A stretch of DNA of 7,304 nt from Eubacterium sp. (GCA_017543725.1 JAFYFO010000258.1:1-7304), one strand, 5' to 3'; shown: positions 1-6,599, counted from the first letter of the stretch. The notes: a model not told the origin generated them from the sequence alone. A program made the numbers and translations.

Positions 1-110
1 CAAGACTCGCAGCAGGCAAGGTTAAATCGAATATATCGGCAGTTAAGAAAAAATATAAAATATCGCAGTTCTCAAAGGAAAACAGCGATAATAAATTAGT
101 TAAATCATAA
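1..110 (+). CDS. C-terminal end of an unidentified protein (partial)
   Basis: The frame starting at base 3 is open from the window edge to a TAA at 108-110 and gives 35 residues. The tail is rich in Lys, Ser and Asn, contains a KKKYK stretch and ends in KLVKS, so it looks like a basic, probably disordered or helical C-terminus. A strong intrinsic terminator begins 4 bases after the stop, which supports this being a real gene end. Too little is present to name a family, and no function is proposed. Confidence 0.6.
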   Translation, partial: RLAAGKVKSNISAVKKKYKISQFSKENSDNKLVKS

Positions 111-113
111 ATC

Positions 114-141
114 AAAAGCCGTCTCATAAGAGGCGGCTTTT
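114..141 (+). terminator. Intrinsic terminator of the upstream gene
   Basis: A 12-bp stem (AAAAGCCGTCTC with GAGGCGGCTTTT, one T-G wobble) closes an ATAA tetraloop. The right arm ends in four T, but the following bases (ATCC) break the T run. The left arm starts with four A, so the hairpin could also work on the - strand, where the opposite flank supplies T residues. It lies 4 bases after the TAA at 108-110 and separates that gene from the 246 promoter. Confidence 0.85.
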
Positions 142-158
142 ATCCAATATATAAATTT

Positions 159-179
159 TTGTTAATAAAATATTTACAA
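159..179. promoter_or_regulatory. Imperfect inverted repeat over the -35 box, possible operator
   Basis: TTGTTAAT (159-166) and ATTTACAA (172-179) are inverted with 7 of 8 positions matching and a 5-nt spacer. The right arm contains the -35 hexamer TTTACA, so a dimeric repressor bound here would block the promoter. The arms resemble half-sites of Rex-type regulators, but the spacing is longer than Rex sites normally have. In AT-rich DNA such a palindrome can arise by chance. Confidence 0.25.
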
Positions 180-201
180 AATAAGTTATATATGCTATTA
201 T
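173..201 (+). promoter_or_regulatory. Sigma-A promoter for the transglutaminase-like gene
   Basis: A -35 element TTTACA (173-178) and a -10 element TATTAT (196-201) are separated by 17 nt. A TG at 193-194 makes an extended -10 (TGCTATTAT). A perfect TATAAT at 199-204 overlaps, but its spacing to TTTACA would be 20 nt. The start of transcription should lie near 208, giving a leader of about 38 nt. An imperfect inverted repeat (159-179) covers the -35 box. Confidence 0.6.
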
Positions 202-245
202 AATGTTGGATAAATAGGAACTACCGAAAATTGGGGGTGAAGGAT

Positions 246-2336
246 ATGAAAAAACGCATTTTTTCAGCGATTATTGCGCTTATAATGCTTATTTTTTCCT
301 TTGCGCCCATTAATTCTTTGGGTCAGGTCGGAGATAAATATCCGTATTACCCCTATCTTGATGAAGACGGATACTACTACAGAATTTACAATAGTGAGCA
401 AAAGCCTTTCAACACAAATTGGGATTCAATAGTTGATTATGTTGCAACCGAATTGCAATCTTGCAAAAGAAGTATAACTATCGACTATGCAACCTGTGAT
501 GAAACGTTTGCTTATATCTGCACCTCAAAGGTTGACTATGCCTATGTTCCCGGTGAAGATATCTATAGCGCGCTTATGGCAGAGGTTGGCGAACTTGTCG
601 GCAATCTGAGTTTCGATATCGGGGCGCACAGTATTTGGGGATATCCAAACGATTCTGACTATCCGCACGGAGAAAATAAAAGATACTATCCCTTTACAAT
701 ATATATCAGCACCATAACTTACAGTAAAACAGAAGATATGTCGCTTCCCTGCACGGATGACGACGGAATGTACTACCGAAATTCATACGGCGCTCCGCTT
801 GCTTTCAACACTGATTATAATCAGATGATTTCGTATATTCAAAACAGGCTTATCAACCGCAGGAATCAGATAACATATTATTTTGCAACAACCGATTCAA
901 AATACAGATATGATGAAAGCAATTCAGCAAGCGTTCGGGAAAAATTTATCAACGATGTTTTAACCGATGTTTATAAAAAAGACAGCGCTCTTCCTTCAAA
1001 CGCAGGCGGCGGCGATTATCTCTTTAAGTCGATTAAAAAACTTGCTATCGGAAGCATTAATTATTATCCTTCGGAGGACGAACCCAGACCGGGAAATGTC
1101 AGATATTCCGTTTTCTATATTTCGCTGAGAAATATCTGCTACTATACAAATCTTGAGCAGGAAGATTTAGTCAGGGTTTACTGCAGCGATTTTTCCGAAA
1201 GATTTATAAAAAGCGATGCAAGCGACTATGATAAAGTTAAAACCATCTATGATTTCGTTGTTCGCAACACAAAATACGACTGGGATGTTTTCAACGACAG
1301 AGAGCAATATCCCGTTTCAAGCGAAAGATACACCATTGCCCATTCCGCATACGGCGCGCTGAGAGGAAATCTTGAAGAAGGGGCGCTTTATGACTGGAGC
1401 CGAAAACCGAGCATAACAGGTCAAACCGTTATTGAAAAAGCCGACCAGGGACTTGCGGTCTGCGAAGGATATTCAAAACTCTTCTATTATCTCTGCGTTA
1501 TGAACGGAATTCCGTGCAGGATTGTTGACGGCGATTATGTTGATGAAGCAGGCAAGGGAAGCGACCCTCACGAGTGGAACTATGTCTGGCTTGATGACGG
1601 CTGCGGCGACGGATATAAATGGTTTGAGGTTGACACAACTTTTGCCGCTCAGAAATCTTTTAAAGATGTTGATATGAACGATTATGATTATTTCCTCTGC
1701 GGAAGAGAAAATATCAATTTCGGCTATATGAACCATCAGCAACCCTACCATATTGATAACACCTCAATTGACGAGGCGTATGTTATCTATGATTATTGGG
1801 GCGATAACGGCGAAGCAACTTATATTTCATCCGCCAAGGATTATCAGTTCAAAAAACTCGATTTCAGCAAGATAGGCGCGCTTGATTGCGGCTATATTGT
1901 TCGCCGTTCAACCGAATATGAGGGCGATACGGATGTTAAAGTTGCGCTTATTCATTCAACGAAAGACGACCAGTATATTATCAATATAAATGATGACGGA
2001 ACAATTCTTCCGACGGATGTTCACGGCTTTATCTATAACGGTCAGCCACAATCGGTTTATGAAGTTTTCATTCCGTATCTTGATAAGCGTGAATATGATG
2101 CCGGAAGAGCAACGAATTATGTTGATGCAGGAACATATTATCTGACAATTAAAGGCGACAACAACACTTCTGCCGAGGTTTCCTTCAATATTCTTCCGAT
2201 GGACCTTGATAATTCCCACGAAGGCAACTATGAAAATGAAACTGTTAATGTTCAGGACAGCGCTGTATACACGGGAAATATTATCGTTCCCGAAACGCAT
2301 ATTGTTGACGGATATAAGAATATTCTTGAAGAGTGA
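246..2336 (+). CDS. Secreted transglutaminase-like protein, N-terminal part up to in-frame TGA
   Basis: This 696-residue product starts at ATG 246, where GGGGGTGAAGG (233-243) is the ribosome binding site; the in-frame TTG at 231 lies beside or within that site and is unlikely to be the start. Residues 1-26 form a signal peptide (MKKR, then a hydrophobic run up to PINSLG). Residues 39-160 and 171-306 are two diverged copies of one module (D-x-DG-x-YYR, FNT, ITxxYAT/ITYYFAT, Y-x-x-YIS). A transglutaminase-like core (Transglut_core type) follows at about 325-470, with Cys406 in VCEGYS, His442 in HEWNYVW and Asp463 in EVDTTF as the expected catalytic triad. Such secreted enzymes are cysteine proteases or crosslinkers; the substrate is unknown. 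From about residue 586 beta-rich surface repeats begin. The protein is cut by TGA inside the second repeat, and the same frame continues to 3719, so this is probably the front of a longer protein. Confidence 0.88.
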   Translation: MKKRIFSAIIALIMLIFSFAPINSLGQVGDKYPYYPYLDEDGYYYRIYNSEQKPFNTNWDSIVDYVATELQSCKRSITIDYATCDETFAYICTSKVDYAYVPGEDIYSALMAEVGELVGNLSFDIGAHSIWGYPNDSDYPHGENKRYYPFTIYISTITYSKTEDMSLPCTDDDGMYYRNSYGAPLAFNTDYNQMISYIQNRLINRRNQITYYFATTDSKYRYDESNSASVREKFINDVLTDVYKKDSALPSNAGGGDYLFKSIKKLAIGSINYYPSEDEPRPGNVRYSVFYISLRNICYYTNLEQEDLVRVYCSDFSERFIKSDASDYDKVKTIYDFVVRNTKYDWDVFNDREQYPVSSERYTIAHSAYGALRGNLEEGALYDWSRKPSITGQTVIEKADQGLAVCEGYSKLFYYLCVMNGIPCRIVDGDYVDEAGKGSDPHEWNYVWLDDGCGDGYKWFEVDTTFAAQKSFKDVDMNDYDYFLCGRENINFGYMNHQQPYHIDNTSIDEAYVIYDYWGDNGEATYISSAKDYQFKKLDFSKIGALDCGYIVRRSTEYEGDTDVKVALIHSTKDDQYIININDDGTILPTDVHGFIYNGQPQSVYEVFIPYLDKREYDAGRATNYVDAGTYYLTIKGDNNTSAEVSFNILPMDLDNSHEGNYENETVNVQDSAVYTGNIIVPETHIVDGYKNILEE
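360..1163 (+). repeat. Duplicated N-terminal protein module
   Basis: Two protein-level copies, residues 39-160 (360-725) and 171-306 (756-1163), share the opening D-x-DG-x-YYR, a FNT motif about 13 residues later, ITIDYAT/ITYYFAT and a closing Y-x-x-YIS before a Tyr-rich strand. Identity is low, so this is an old duplication. I do not recognise the fold; it precedes the catalytic core, so substrate binding or an inhibitory pro-region are possible roles by inference. Confidence 0.6.
2334..2336 (+). other. In-frame TGA interrupting one long surface-protein gene
   Basis: The codon at position 697 is TGA, and the frame is open from 246 to 2333 and again from 2337 to the TAA at 3717-3719. The flanking residues LEE-stop-RDFRIDAYSD line up with LEQGVDYVIDSYSN (encoded about 2880-2921) and LVKGTDY (about 3081-3101) in later repeats of the same protein. 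The stop therefore sits at a Gly position; the later Gly is GGA at 3090-3092, one base from TGA. A nonsense mutation or a sequencing error is the simplest reading. A Trp (TGG) ancestor cannot be excluded, because other repeats carry different residues here. Confidence 0.85.
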
Positions 2337-2489
2337 AGAGATTTCAGAATCGACGCATATTCGGATTCAGAGCATACAAATTTAACCGAAATCAAGGAAA
2401 TCGGAACTTATTATATTGATATCAACTATGAAGTCGGAATCAACTATTCAGGGCATTACTATCTGACTTTTGAAGTCGGCAAGGTTGCA

Positions 2490-3719
2490 ATGAATCAACT
2501 TGATGTTGATGATTTTGAGTTCCCGTATCTGCCCGAATCCCTTAGAATTCAGAATGAAATCTATTCTCCTGCGGATTTATATAAAGCAGGCTCTATGAAA
2601 ATGACAATCGGCGACCATAATGTTCTTGTTGATAAGGACTATTCCGTTTCCTCTTCGGGAGGACTAAGTTGGGATGAAAGCGGAATACTGACCTTAACAG
2701 GACTTTCAACAAGCGGCGTTATCGCTTCGGGAACAACCAAAACTATTAAATATAATGTTTCAAAGAAATATGATATTTCAGACCTTGACGGCAAATATGC
2801 CGATAGCGGCACAACAAATATCTACACCTACACGGGCAAAGCCTGGAAGCCTGTTCGTTTCGACCATCTCGACGGCTATCTTGAGCAGGGTGTTGATTAT
2901 GTTATTGATTCCTATTCAAATAATGTTAACGCAGGCGAGGCAAGCGTTAAAATCAAGGGAATAAAAGGCTGCAGCGGCTCTGCAACAATGCATTTCCATA
3001 TCAACAAGGCAAGCATAACAAACTGCGTTATAACGCCTGAAAACGGCAAAATCAGCAGCGTTACATACTATGGAAAAGACCTTGTTAAAGGAACTGACTA
3101 CACTGAAAAAATGGAAACAACAAGCACGGGCTACAGAATTGTTTTAACGGGCATAAACAATTTCGGCGGAACATACACCATTAATTTCAGCGGAACTCTT
3201 GTTAAGCCGACTTCAAGCGGAAACTATGCAAAACTTTCCGCAACGAAATATACATATAACGGCAAAGCAAAAAAGCCAAGCGTTGTTATGTATAATAAAA
3301 GCAAAAAAGCGATAAGCAGCATATATTATAATGTTTCTTATTCTTCAAACACAAAAGTCGGAACAGGAAAGGCAAAGGTTGTTTTCCAAAACGGATATAG
3401 CGGAACAATGACATATAATTTTGCTATCAATCCGAAAAACACAAGTCTGAGTTCGCTGAGCGCTGCGAAAAAGGCGTTCACTGTTAAGTGGAAGAAATAC
3501 ACAACTCAAACAACGGGCTATCAGATTCAGTATTCAACAAGCAGCAAATTCTCATCCGCTAAAACAGTAACCGTTTCCAAAAACACAACAACCTCAAAGA
3601 AGATAAAAAAACTCAAAGCAAAGAAAACCTACTATGTTCGCATAAGAACATATAAAACGGTTTCGGGAAAGAAATACTATTCATCCTGGTCATCTTCGAA
3701 GAAAATTAAAACAAAATAA
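2490..3719 (+). CDS. C-terminal repeat and Fn3 part of the interrupted transglutaminase-like protein
   Basis: The first ATG after the in-frame TGA is at 2490 (409 residues), but the frame is already open from 2337 and completes a repeat ending in HYYLTFEV, so this is a continuation rather than an independent gene. It has no signal peptide and no promoter of its own that I can see. AAGG at 2481-2484 could allow weak internal initiation, but the product would be stranded in the cytoplasm. Repeats of the type YTGK...DGYLEQGVDYVIDSYSNNVNAG...CSGS lie at residues about 93-173, 174-240 and 241-315; a divergent copy lies at 1-92. Residues about 316-409 form a lysine-rich Fn3 domain ending SSKKIKTK. 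There is no LPXTG sorting signal. The repeats belong to a known class of Clostridia surface modules with likely adhesive or spacer roles. It may be an unexpressed pseudogene fragment. Confidence 0.7.
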   Translation: MNQLDVDDFEFPYLPESLRIQNEIYSPADLYKAGSMKMTIGDHNVLVDKDYSVSSSGGLSWDESGILTLTGLSTSGVIASGTTKTIKYNVSKKYDISDLDGKYADSGTTNIYTYTGKAWKPVRFDHLDGYLEQGVDYVIDSYSNNVNAGEASVKIKGIKGCSGSATMHFHINKASITNCVITPENGKISSVTYYGKDLVKGTDYTEKMETTSTGYRIVLTGINNFGGTYTINFSGTLVKPTSSGNYAKLSATKYTYNGKAKKPSVVMYNKSKKAISSIYYNVSYSSNTKVGTGKAKVVFQNGYSGTMTYNFAINPKNTSLSSLSAAKKAFTVKWKKYTTQTTGYQIQYSTSSKFSSAKTVTVSKNTTTSKKIKKLKAKKTYYVRIRTYKTVSGKKYYSSWSSSKKIKTK

Positions 3720-3744
3720 GGCAGGCGAGTGCCTGCCTTATTTT
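3713..3744 (+). terminator. Intrinsic terminator overlapping the stop codon
   Basis: A perfect 14-bp stem (AAAATAAGGCAGGC with GCCTGCCTTATTTT) encloses a GAGT loop and ends in TTTT. The TAA at 3717-3719 lies inside the left arm. The flanking A and T runs make it potentially bidirectional, so it could also stop transcription arriving from the convergent rpsU side. Confidence 0.9.
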
Positions 3745-3746
3745 AA

Positions 3747-3797
3747 TGACGAATTACGAATGACGAATTACGAATTTTGGGCGGGACACCCGCACCC
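3747..3797. repeat. Intergenic repeat: 14-bp x 2 tandem plus GC hairpin
   Basis: TGACGAATTACGAA occurs twice in perfect tandem (3747-3760, 3761-3774). It is followed by a GC-rich hairpin (GGGCGGG, loop ACA, CCCG with a CA bulge then CCC) at 3779-3797. Its composition differs sharply from the AT-rich flanks. Similar 'GAATTACGAAT' intergenic units followed by a 'GGGCGGG' hairpin recall interspersed repeats of Clostridia genomes, but copy number cannot be judged here. It sits between two convergent terminators, where an insertion would be harmless. Confidence 0.6.
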
Positions 3798-3840
3798 AAT
3801 TATAAAAAGAGCAAATCTGCTGATATAAAAGATAAATAAA

Positions 3841-3866
3841 AAAATACAGGCTTGCGCCTGCATTTT
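3841..3866 (-). terminator. Intrinsic terminator of rpsU
   Basis: Read on the - strand, AAAATGCAGGC pairs with GCCTGTATTTT over 11 bp (one G-T wobble) around a GCAA tetraloop, followed by TTTATTTATC. It begins 1 base after the rpsU TAA and makes rpsU a single-gene transcript on its 3' side. Confidence 0.9.
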
Positions 3867-3867
3867 C

Positions 3868-4044
3868 TTATTTATACTTTCTTTTTCTTGCAGCTTCGCT
3901 CTTCTTTTTACGAGCAACGGAAGGCTTTTCGTAATGCTCTCTCTTTCTTACTTCCTGGATGATGCCATCGCGAGAAGTCTGGCGCTTAAATCTTCTGAGT
4001 GCGCTGTCAAGAGATTCATTCTCCTTAACTCTAACCTGACTCAC
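3868..4044 (-). CDS. rpsU: 30S ribosomal protein S21
   Basis: This 58-residue protein starts at a GTG and reads [20 protein letters not shown], then [20 protein letters not shown], then a basic tail [17 protein letters not shown]. This is the full-length S21 family pattern. S21 is a small basic protein of the 30S subunit involved in initiation near the 3' end of 16S rRNA. The GTG start is set by AAGGAGGG at 4051-4058 with a 6-nt gap and by the family N-terminus; no in-frame ATG fits. A perfect consensus promoter lies just upstream and a terminator directly downstream, so it appears to be transcribed alone. Confidence 0.97.
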   Translation of the reverse strand: MSQVRVKENESLDSALRRFKRQTSRDGIIQEVRKREHYEKPSVARKKKSEAARKRKYK

Positions 4045-4080
4045 TGTTATCCCTCCTTGCTCTTTTCATTTTTCGCCGTT

Positions 4081-4109
4081 ATTATAAACAAAAGGTTATT
4101 AATTGTCAA
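4081..4109 (-). promoter_or_regulatory. Consensus sigma-A promoter of rpsU
   Basis: On the - strand, TTGACA (4104-4109) and TATAAT (4081-4086) are separated by exactly 17 nt, a full match to consensus in both boxes. Transcription should begin near 4074, leaving a leader of about 30 nt that carries the AAGGAGGG site. This fits the high expression expected for a ribosomal protein. Confidence 0.93.
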
Positions 4110-4144
4110 GCGTTTTAAAAAAATATGTAAAAAAATCGGAAAAT

Positions 4145-4168
4145 AGGTTTATTTATGCCATAAAACCT
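4145..4168 (-). terminator. Weak possible terminator after the NlpC/P60-Fn3 gene
   Basis: On the - strand, AGGTTT and AAACCT form a 6-bp outer stem with a possible inner TAT/ATA pairing, followed by TATTTT. It starts 14 bases after the TAG stop. The stem is short and AT-rich, so termination may be inefficient and some readthrough into rpsU is possible. Confidence 0.3.
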
Positions 4169-4182
4169 TGTTAATTTTGAAT

Positions 4183-6501
4183 CTAAAAAGCGCGTTTTAA
4201 GTGGCTTTCAGACGATTTCGGGCTGTTATATGTTGTTTTGCCTTTTATGACATAGCAAACGGTTTTATAGTAGTATGTTTTATTCTTTGAAACATTCTTA
4301 TCGGTGAAGGAAGATTTTTCGGCGTTTTCAATAGTTTTTATAAGGGAATATTTGCCGCTTTTTGAAGTTGCTCTGTATATCTTATATCCCGTTGTCCAAT
4401 CCTTTTTGTTCCAGTAAACCTTGATTCCTTTTTCTTTGTTTTTAAGAGTCGGAGCCGAGGGGGTTGGGGGAAGGATTGATTTTTGAATCGAGGTGCAGAA
4501 AGAGCCTGCTCCGATATCGTTTTTAGCCTTAACTCTGAAATAATAAACCTTTCCGAGTTTGAGTTTTGAAATTGTTTTGCTTGCTGAAGAAGTCGGGGCA
4601 AGTTCAGTCCACTGCGAGCCCTTAATCTTGTATGCAACAATATATCCGCCCGCGTTTTTAACTGCGCTCCAACTAACGCTGACAGAAGTCGGCGTTTTCA
4701 TTTTAACTTTGAGATTTTCCGGCTTTGAAAGGCTGACTTTAACCGCCTTTGAAGGTTCTGAAAATTCCGAATAAACAAGTTTGTTTCCCGATTTAACATA
4801 ACTTTTAACTTTATAATAGTATTCGGTTTTATAGGCAACATCAATATCCGTGAAACTTCCGATATTCTTATCGTCAACAAGTCCTGCAACTTTGTATCCC
4901 GATTCTCTGTCGGTGCTTTTGTAAACCGAATAGCCGTCAACATCGGAGCAAACCGAATATTTAATAACTATTCCTTTTGAACTTGCGCTGACGGATTTAA
5001 CATTTTCTTTTTTCGGAATTGCTTTGAAAGAAATGCTTTTATAATCTCCGCTTCCGAAAGAATTGCTCTGACGGCAGTGGAAGTTATACTGAGCGCCAAC
5101 GCTGAGTTCATTCAGAGTTATTGCCGTTTCCTTCGTTTTTGTCAGCGGAATAACATTTTTTGATTTTGAATCGGTTAAATAATAATTGAAAGTGTCGTTT
5201 GCGCCGTTTGCCGTCAGTGTTATTCTGACAGATGAGGAATGAATGTTTTCAAAATCAATGCTCGGCGTTTTAAGAAGATATGTGCCTTTGATAGCCTTTG
5301 AAGTTGTTGAAAATTCTCCGCTGTCGGTTTTTATGTATCTTTCAATTTTGTAGTAATAATCCTTGCCGTAGGTTATTTTCTTATCAATATAGGTTGAAAC
5401 GCTGTTATCCTTAATCGTTTTGATTTTTGAAAAACTACCCGAGGAACTCTCGCTTTTATATATTCTGATTCCCGTTATATCGCTCCTCTTTGTGTATGAA
5501 AGTTTGAGCCCGCTGTTTTCGGGAGTGAATTTGATAACCGTCAGGGTGGGGGGCAGTGCGTCTTTTGAAACAACGTCGCTGTAATCTCCCCATTTTCCGT
5601 TTATATATGCTGCAACGCGGAAATTATAAACCGTGCCGACAGTCAGGTTTTTAACATCATATGAAAGCGATTTCGTTGTTGATGTCAGCGTTGTATATGA
5701 TTTATCGCTTGATTTTTTATACTGAACTTTGTATTTTGACGCTCCGATTATCTCATCCCACGAAACTCCGATTGAGTTTGTTGAAGTTCTTGAAACTTTA
5801 AGTGCGGGAACTTCAGCCCCGACAAGATAAAATTTATCCTCGTATTTTGAATATCTGTTTATCGTTATTCCGATTCCGCCCCTTTGCATTGTTGCATAAA
5901 ACATTGCGTTGAGCGAATAAAGGCTTCCGTCGCTGTTTCTGGCGGTTTTTGTCGGGCTTTGCCTGAAACTGTCCCAATAAATATCGTCTATATGGCAAGC
6001 CGCTCTGTCATAAGGCGAAACATTATAATTCGAGTGGAATATGCTCATTTTTTTATTGCTGATGCTCTGAATCATAAATGTATGGGTTTTGTTAACGCCC
6101 TTATCATATGCGCCGTAGTGAACAACATCTCCCGGCGCACCGTATTTAACAAAGAATGAAATAATGTTTTCAACATCCGATGAAGTCGGCGTTTTGTTTG
6201 CACTTTCAAAGGTTTTAACCGTGTAGAAATTGCCCGAAGAGTGCCTTGCTTTATAATTGTCATAAAGCCCTTCGCCGTTATATTCAACTCCGAAAAGTTC
6301 TTTGCAGACTGCGGAAACAAAACCGTAGCAGTTATATAAAACCGCAGCGTCTTTACCGGGAACAAAGCCCTTTGTTTTTTCTATTTCGGAAAGCCTGTCC
6401 TCGGCGTATATCTTGTTTGCCGCAAGAGCGCAGTGGACAGTTTGAAAACAGCAGGAAAAAAGCATTGTCAGTGCCAAAAATAAAGATAAAATCTTTTTCA
6501 T
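4183..6501 (-). CDS. Secreted NlpC/P60-like hydrolase with six Fn3 domains
   Basis: This 772-residue protein starts at ATG 6501 behind AAGGAGGCGG (6506-6515). Residues 1-27 are a signal peptide, with cleavage likely after ALA27; an LFSC at 14-17 makes a lipoprotein a weaker alternative. Residues about 35-230 resemble NlpC/P60-type cysteine peptidases, which cut peptide bonds in peptidoglycan stems: Cys58 in NCYGFVSAV, the GDVVHYG strand at 124-130, His140 in THTFMI and His156 in FHSNYN are the likely active-site residues. NCYGF departs from the usual DCSGF, so the subfamily is uncertain; a CHAP-like assignment is possible. From about 233 to 770 six Fn3-type modules alternate between two subtypes. 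There is no LPXTG or other anchor and the end is short (KRAF). The stop is TAG. It has its own promoter and is divergent from the OppA-like gene. The substrate is unproven. Confidence 0.85.
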   Translation of the reverse strand: MKKILSLFLALTMLFSCCFQTVHCALAANKIYAEDRLSEIEKTKGFVPGKDAAVLYNCYGFVSAVCKELFGVEYNGEGLYDNYKARHSSGNFYTVKTFESANKTPTSSDVENIISFFVKYGAPGDVVHYGAYDKGVNKTHTFMIQSISNKKMSIFHSNYNVSPYDRAACHIDDIYWDSFRQSPTKTARNSDGSLYSLNAMFYATMQRGGIGITINRYSKYEDKFYLVGAEVPALKVSRTSTNSIGVSWDEIIGASKYKVQYKKSSDKSYTTLTSTTKSLSYDVKNLTVGTVYNFRVAAYINGKWGDYSDVVSKDALPPTLTVIKFTPENSGLKLSYTKRSDITGIRIYKSESSSGSFSKIKTIKDNSVSTYIDKKITYGKDYYYKIERYIKTDSGEFSTTSKAIKGTYLLKTPSIDFENIHSSSVRITLTANGANDTFNYYLTDSKSKNVIPLTKTKETAITLNELSVGAQYNFHCRQSNSFGSGDYKSISFKAIPKKENVKSVSASSKGIVIKYSVCSDVDGYSVYKSTDRESGYKVAGLVDDKNIGSFTDIDVAYKTEYYYKVKSYVKSGNKLVYSEFSEPSKAVKVSLSKPENLKVKMKTPTSVSVSWSAVKNAGGYIVAYKIKGSQWTELAPTSSASKTISKLKLGKVYYFRVKAKNDIGAGSFCTSIQKSILPPTPSAPTLKNKEKGIKVYWNKKDWTTGYKIYRATSKSGKYSLIKTIENAEKSSFTDKNVSKNKTYYYKTVCYVIKGKTTYNSPKSSESHLKRAF
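4192..5805 (-). repeat. Alternating A-B-A-B-A-B array of Fn3 modules
   Basis: Six modules of about 80-95 residues occupy residues 233-770. Type A (about 233-316, 410-495, 591-680) has a variable 'V.SW..' strand, the L-x-VG/L-x-LG turn and 'YNFRV/YYFRV', and ends in LPPT or IPKK. Type B (about 317-409, 496-590, 681-770) has 'GYKIYR/GIRIYK', a Ser-Gly-x-(F/Y) turn, 'F/Y-x-D' and 'YYYK'. The order is best explained by duplication of an A-B pair. DNA-level identity is low, so the duplication is old. Confidence 0.75.
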
Positions 6502-6531
6502 TTTTCCGCCTCCTTCATTTTACGAAGAAAA

Positions 6532-6560
6532 ATTATATCATATTTTTGCTTATCAGTCAA
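6532..6560 (-). promoter_or_regulatory. Sigma-A promoter of the NlpC/P60-Fn3 gene
   Basis: On the - strand, TTGACT (6555-6560) and TATAAT (6532-6537) are separated by 17 nt, and TGA directly before the -10 makes it extended. Transcription should start near 6525, giving a short leader of about 24 nt with the AAGGAGG site. Confidence 0.9.
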
Positions 6561-6599
6561 ATTCAGAGCAAATGTGATAAATATAGTAATAAATAAAGA

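Noticed and set aside
1473..2300. Open frames of 92 and 114 residues on the - strand (1473-1751, 1956-2300)
   Set aside because: They lie wholly inside the transglutaminase-like gene, have no ribosome binding site or promoter, and show no family motif; they are antisense shadows.
2334..2336. TGA reassigned to Gly or Trp (alternative genetic code)
   Set aside because: About 2200 other codons in the window contain no in-frame TGA, while TGG and GGA are used freely. The gene set and S21 are Clostridia-like, not Gracilibacteria or Mollicutes. None of the four visible genuine stops is TGA (TAA, TAA, TAG, TAA), so the code cannot be proved from stops alone, but one TGA does not support recoding.
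2334..2380. Selenocysteine insertion at the TGA
   Set aside because: A short GAATC/GATTC stem follows, but it is weak, lacks a recognisable bacterial SECIS loop, and the site is in a structural repeat with no redox role.
2755..2964. 69-residue open frame in another + frame
   Set aside because: It overlaps the repeat-encoding frame and has no supporting signals.
3747..3774. CRISPR-like repeat
   Set aside because: Only two 14-bp units directly abut, with no spacers and no cas genes.
3934..4146. 70-residue open frame on the + strand
   Set aside because: It is the antisense of rpsU and its promoter; S21 on the - strand is unmistakable.
6571..6590. CRP-like TGTGAT sequence between the divergent promoters
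   Set aside because: There is no matching TCACA half-site at the right distance, and CRP sites of this type are not expected in Clostridia.
4338..6596. Several other open frames of 71-116 residues on both strands inside or beside the NlpC/P60-Fn3 gene
   Set aside because: They overlap a long, clearly real gene with signal peptide and domains; the one at 6246-6596 also runs through the - strand promoter and start.
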